Shown here piece after piece: positions 60,178 through 64,000 of a stretch of DNA of 64,000 nt; the first letter of the stretch is position 1; every line of letters starts with the position of its first letter. Below the pieces are notes generated by a model. That model was not told the DNA's origin. It did no database searches and saw only the letters and a list, made by a program, of their open reading frames with translations. Made by a program: the position numbers and the translations under genes. This DNA is from Heligmosomoides polygyrus polygyrus (lineage: Eukaryota; Nematoda; Chromadorea; Rhabditida; Heligmosomidae). The DNA lies in the NCBI GenBank assembly GCA_947396885.1, contig OX377202.1, forward strand, positions 84,300,408 through 84,364,407, read 5' to 3'.

Positions 60178-61382
60178 CACTAAGGGATCGGTTAATGTGC
60201 ACGCGACGAGTGACGCGATATGATGATAAGCTCCCATATCGATTCATCGTCGCGCGATCGATATGAGAGCCCATCGTAACATCGCATCGCGCTTCGCGTG
60301 CACACTAATCGATCCCTAAGGGAGCGTTTAGTGCGTACGCCATGCGCGATGCGACGATAAGCTCCCATATCGATTCATCGTCGCGCGATCGATATGAGAG
60401 CCTATCGTAACATCGCATCGCGCATGGCGTGCACACTAATCGATCCCTAAGGGAGCGTTTAGTGCCCACGCCATGCGCGATGTGACGATAAGCTCCCATA
60501 TCGATTCATCGTCGCGCGATCGATATGAGAGCCTATCGTAACATCGCATCGCGCATCGCGTGCACACTAATCGATCCCTAAGCGAGCGTTTAGTGCGTAC
60601 GCCATGCGCGATGTGACGATAAGCTCCCATATCGATTCATCGTCGCGCGATCGATATGAGAGCCTATCGTAACATCGCATCGCGCATCGCGTGCACACTA
60701 ATCGATCCCTAAGGGAGCGTTTAGTGCGCACGCCATGCGCGATGTGACGATAAGCTCCCATATGGATTCATCGTCACGCGATCGATATGAGAGCCTATCG
60801 TAACATCGCATCGCTAATCGCGTGCACACTAATCGATCCCTAAGGGAGCGTTTAGCGCGTACGCCATGCGCGATGCGACGATAAGCTCCCATATCGATTC
60901 ATCGTCGCGCGATCGATATGAGAGCCTATCGTAACATCGCATCGCGCATCGCGTGCACACTAATCGATCCCTAAGGGAGCGTTTAGTGCCCACGCGACGC
61001 GATGTTATGGTAGGCAACCATATCGATTCATCGTCGCGCGATCGATATGAGAGCCTATCGTAACATCGCATCGCGCATCGCGTGCACACTAATCGATCCC
61101 TAAGGGAGCGTTTAGTGCCCACGCGACGCGATGTTATGGTAGGCAACCATATCGATTCATCGTCGCGCGATCGATATGAGAGCCTATCGTAACATCGCAT
61201 CGCGCATCGCGTGCACACTAATCGATCCCTAAGGGAGCGTTTAGTGCGTACGCCATGCGCGATGCGACGATAAGCTCCCATATCGATTCATCGTCGCGCG
61301 ATCGATATGAGAGCCCATCGTAACATCGCATCGCGCTTCGCGTGCACACTAATCGATCCCTAAGGGGAGCGTTTAGTGCCCA
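60178..61382. repeat. Satellite of palindromic 131-bp units (about 9)
   Basis: Unit borders (GATCCCTAAGGGAGCG) occur at 60311, 60442, 60573, 60704, 60835, 60966, 61097, 61228 and 61359. Each unit is an imperfect palindrome: GGGAGCGTTTAGTGCGTACG at one end mirrors CGTGCACACTAATCGATCCC at the other, and the centre is ATCGTCGCGCGATCGAT. Two units (60966-61228) share a variant left half (GCGACGCGATGTTATGGTAG). Confidence 0.93.
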
Positions 61383-61800
61383 GGCACAGGTCTAACGCAG
61401 GCCTTTACTTCGACAAGGGCGGATGCATGCTCAATACCAAAGAACACACTAGCATCGGCTGGAGAGTTTAGCACTGTTTTAATGCCCACCTAGTGGCTAT
61501 CACATTCGCGAGATCCTCAGCCCGAACGCATCGTTGAAAGAAGAAAAAATATCGATTGACATTTTTCCTTGCTACGAAAACTGTTCACCAGTCGTGTTTG
61601 TAGGATTCGCGTGGCAATACAGTACCGGACATGTTTCTCCGTTCATTCGCCGGAAATCCTGTAAAGGTCAACATAGGCCGCTTTGGCACGGCCCAAAGCG
61701 GCTTTTTCAAAATAACTTTTTTAAATTCAAGTACTTGTAAAAAGAAACATATATTTGAGCTCAGCAGCTCAATCTCTATCTTATGACTTATAGATTTTAG
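61383..61800. other. No supported gene
   Basis: A short GGCCGC...GCGGCC-type inverted motif near 61677-61704 is the only structure seen. Confidence 0.4.
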
Positions 61801-61804
61801 TAGA

Positions 61805-62071
61805 GTTTAACAATGCATACAGACCCGACAGAAACAATCGAGTGGGCGCGACAACCTGTAGAACGAACGAGCGACAGCTTGAAGAGTGAGCGTCTGAGGA
61901 CTTTTATCACAAATTTGCAGCCGCCCAACTCAGGAATTGCTCTAGGACTGTCCAGCGAGCATTTGGAGTGCGCCGTGCACAGTGCATATATTATCGAACC
62001 TATCAACCGAGGGGGGGGGGACAGCTTGTAGAGTGAGTGTCTGAGGAGTTTTATCACAAATTGGCAGCCGC
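61805..62071 (+). repeat. Two units of the dispersed repeat seen at 49.7 and 54.9 kb
   Basis: CAGCCGCCCAACTCAGGAAT followed by GTCCAGCGAGC and ATCGAACCTATCAACCGA occurs here and again at 62066-62160, with a G run between. It leads directly into segmental repeat copy 2. Confidence 0.7.
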
Positions 62072-64000
62072 CCAACTCAGGAATTGCTCAAGACTGTCCA
62101 GCGAGCCTTTGGAGTACACCGTGCACAATGCATATAGGATCGAACCTATCAACCGAAGGGGGACAGCTTGTAAAGTGAGCATAATCGCTAATGCTGGGCG
62201 GAACACTGGCCGAAAAACCTTCAACCTAGCTAACTGCTCACCTTCTCAACGCATGAGACAAAAGCGGACAAAGAACGAAGTTTGCTGCACTGCTAGGAGT
62301 AGACAACACAATTTTTTGGTCTTAATTGAGTTCAACAACCCTTTCTAAAAACTGATTGTGTGTTCAGCATGCTTCTCTATATCGTGTAGTTGTCGAATGC
62401 GTAGCACAACCTAACAGGACTTTTCTACATGAGTTTGGAATACACTGCGATCACGATAGATATTCATTCCGTATTTGAGAAGATAGATATATGGGAGACT
62501 CGAGCCGAAAACCTGAACCAAGAACCTAAATACAGCTCATGCAATGACAAACGCCTTCACCACGCTGTTCCACCACACACGCAGGATTTCACTGAGGCCT
62601 TTGAAATTGTTTAGCTGATGTTGTCAAACTTCATCCCACTCCATTCGTCCCAGTGCACTTCATTTCGAAAGCACTCACCTAAGGCAGTCCCACCTTATAC
62701 ACGACTCTGTGAATCATCGATCGATGAGGCCAGACGAGACGGCTGCCGCATCCTCACCAAATTACCAGACGAAGGTAGGGAGCGGGGGTCGCCATATGCA
62801 GAGCGAAAATCTACCAGTGGCTGGGGAGACAGAAAAAAGGCGCATCTCTCTTTCGAAAAGTAGATGTTATCTTCGATGTGCGACTGAGAGGTTCCATTTT
62901 TGGTCGACTTTTGGCGAAAATTCCGAAAATCGGCCAAAATTCGAACTTCCAATTGTCCCCAAACTTCCAATCCCATTTAAGCGGAGCTCTGCAGTAGATG
63001 GTCGAACGATTTTCTTAATCTGCTATAACGAACCATTTGTAAAGCGGAGATCTTGATGGCCTGAGACTGCTCCCACAAAATAGTTCCAACCCTACAAGTG
63101 CAGCTGAAAATTAGATAGCCCACCTTTCCAAATAACAGCGGATTTGGAATTTTGTGACGCCGGAGTAACGTTTGAAACCTTTTGTGGCTAATACTTTCCT
63201 TCTGTGCTGGATCACCCACAAAGGTGTAACGAACATAAAGGCAGATCTATGGAAGGACCTCGAAGACCGGCTTCAACGGAAGTGTCGTTCCGTTTTTCGT
63301 GCTTAAAACTCCCTTCTTTCCTTTGATGGAGCTTAAGAGGCGTAAAAAACCTATCGTTGCCGGTCGGGAACCGCAAATGCTCATGAGATCGGTCGCTGCC
63401 AGAAGTACCACGAGCTTCTCACCCGCAAAGTGCCGTTCTAGGCAACGGCGACTTATGTTTTCGTCGATTCGTCGCGCCATCGGTACCGTCCTGACTAGAG
63501 ATTCTCCTAGCTTATTCCCTACGTCTCTTCACGCCCGCGCTGGTGTCAGTTTGACGCCTGAGTGACCCCATTGCGTCTACGGCTAAAGGTCAACCGAGGC
63601 AGCGGGGCGAGCAGAGCGCCGAGAGGGAGACCCCTCTGATAGGCTCCTACCCAAGATGGCGACCCAGCGCCAGGATGAGAGAACCCGCTTGTTGCCTGCG
63701 TCTCCATGGGTGCGGACACTTCGAGTGAAGGGAAATGAATTTCAGGAAGAAGATCATGTTCGAACGGGGTTAAGCGTTGCCGAAAGTCACAAGCAGGAGA
63801 TGCCTGAGCTGATGCTATTTCCGGAAATAATTATAACGAGTGACTTCAAGAACTGAAGGCATACAAGCTGCTCAAATCTCTTTCATTATCCGAATTCTTT
63901 CAACGTCGTTTAGAATTGCAATATGCTCAGTTCGATCCAAAGCCGTTAAGTCTGTTTGGTGTAAATTAGGCGACTCTGCCCTGCAACCACGTAGTATCGA
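62072..64000 (+). repeat. Segmental direct repeat, copy 2
   Basis: Counterpart of 12814-14741. Unlike copy 1, its left flank is visible: tandem units of the dispersed repeat. The window ends within it, just before the position where copy 1 carries the histone H4 pseudogene. Confidence 0.93.
63339..63440 (+). pseudogene. Histone H3 pseudogene fragment, copy 2
   Basis: Same remnant as at 14080, one step less decayed: the base missing in copy 1 is present, so GTANAHEIGRCQKYHELLTR reads through in one frame up to the TAG at 63438-63440. Upstream, GVKxP is still recognisable. The same stop in both copies shows it was dead before the segment duplicated. Confidence 0.72.

Noticed and set aside
60829..61281. 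150-codon frame with internal repeats
   Set aside because: It is the satellite palindrome read through; frames in every unit simply reflect its 131-bp period.

Overview
The window is nuclear DNA of a nematode. The diagnosis rests on two tandem arrays in which a 119-nt 5S rRNA gene and an SL1 spliced-leader RNA gene alternate on opposite strands in a ~1.1 kb unit, the arrangement known from Caenorhabditis. Short introns with TTTTCAG-like acceptors, dense MITE-like repeats and decayed non-LTR retrotransposons fit a clade V, possibly strongylid or hookworm-like, parasite. That finer placement is inference.

Layout. 1-12613: array A, with 12 SL1 genes (+) and 11 5S genes (-), continuing off the left edge and cut by a 200-bp N gap (12614-12813). 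12814-15180: a segment repeated almost identically at 62072-64000, carrying a decayed histone H3 fragment and, in the first copy, a broken histone H4 gene. 15181-19735: non-genic DNA with a 3-unit tandem repeat, several hairpins and one strikingly complete RNA-like fold-back. 19736-31981: array B, inverted relative to A, with 11 5S genes (+), 10 complete SL1 genes (-) and a broken SL1 at each end. 31982-35216: no supported gene.

35217-42309 is the most interesting part. Two paralogous genes lie head-to-tail on the minus strand with operon-like spacing. Both begin with the same C2H2-type zinc finger and adjoining domain. The upstream gene (about 19-20 exons, ~1055 aa) then carries a tyrosine-recombinase (phage-integrase-type) domain with Arg, Arg, His and Tyr at the expected places. 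The downstream gene lacks that domain. No reverse transcriptase or other transposon gene is attached. A 258-bp tandem array (42414-44312), each unit holding a perfect 18-bp palindrome, lies directly upstream of the recombinase gene, and a 672-bp MITE sits in its third intron.

44313-64000 is repeat-rich: two LINE remnants (46256-47030 and 59240-59851), a large fold-back structure (about 49.3-53.0 kb), dispersed copies of the same repeats, a satellite of palindromic 131-bp units (60178-61382), and a few candidate exons of unrecognised minus-strand genes (44.7, 48.5-48.8, 56.6-59.1 kb). Exon models come from reading splice signals and frames by eye. No database search was possible, so family assignments beyond the visible motifs are inference.
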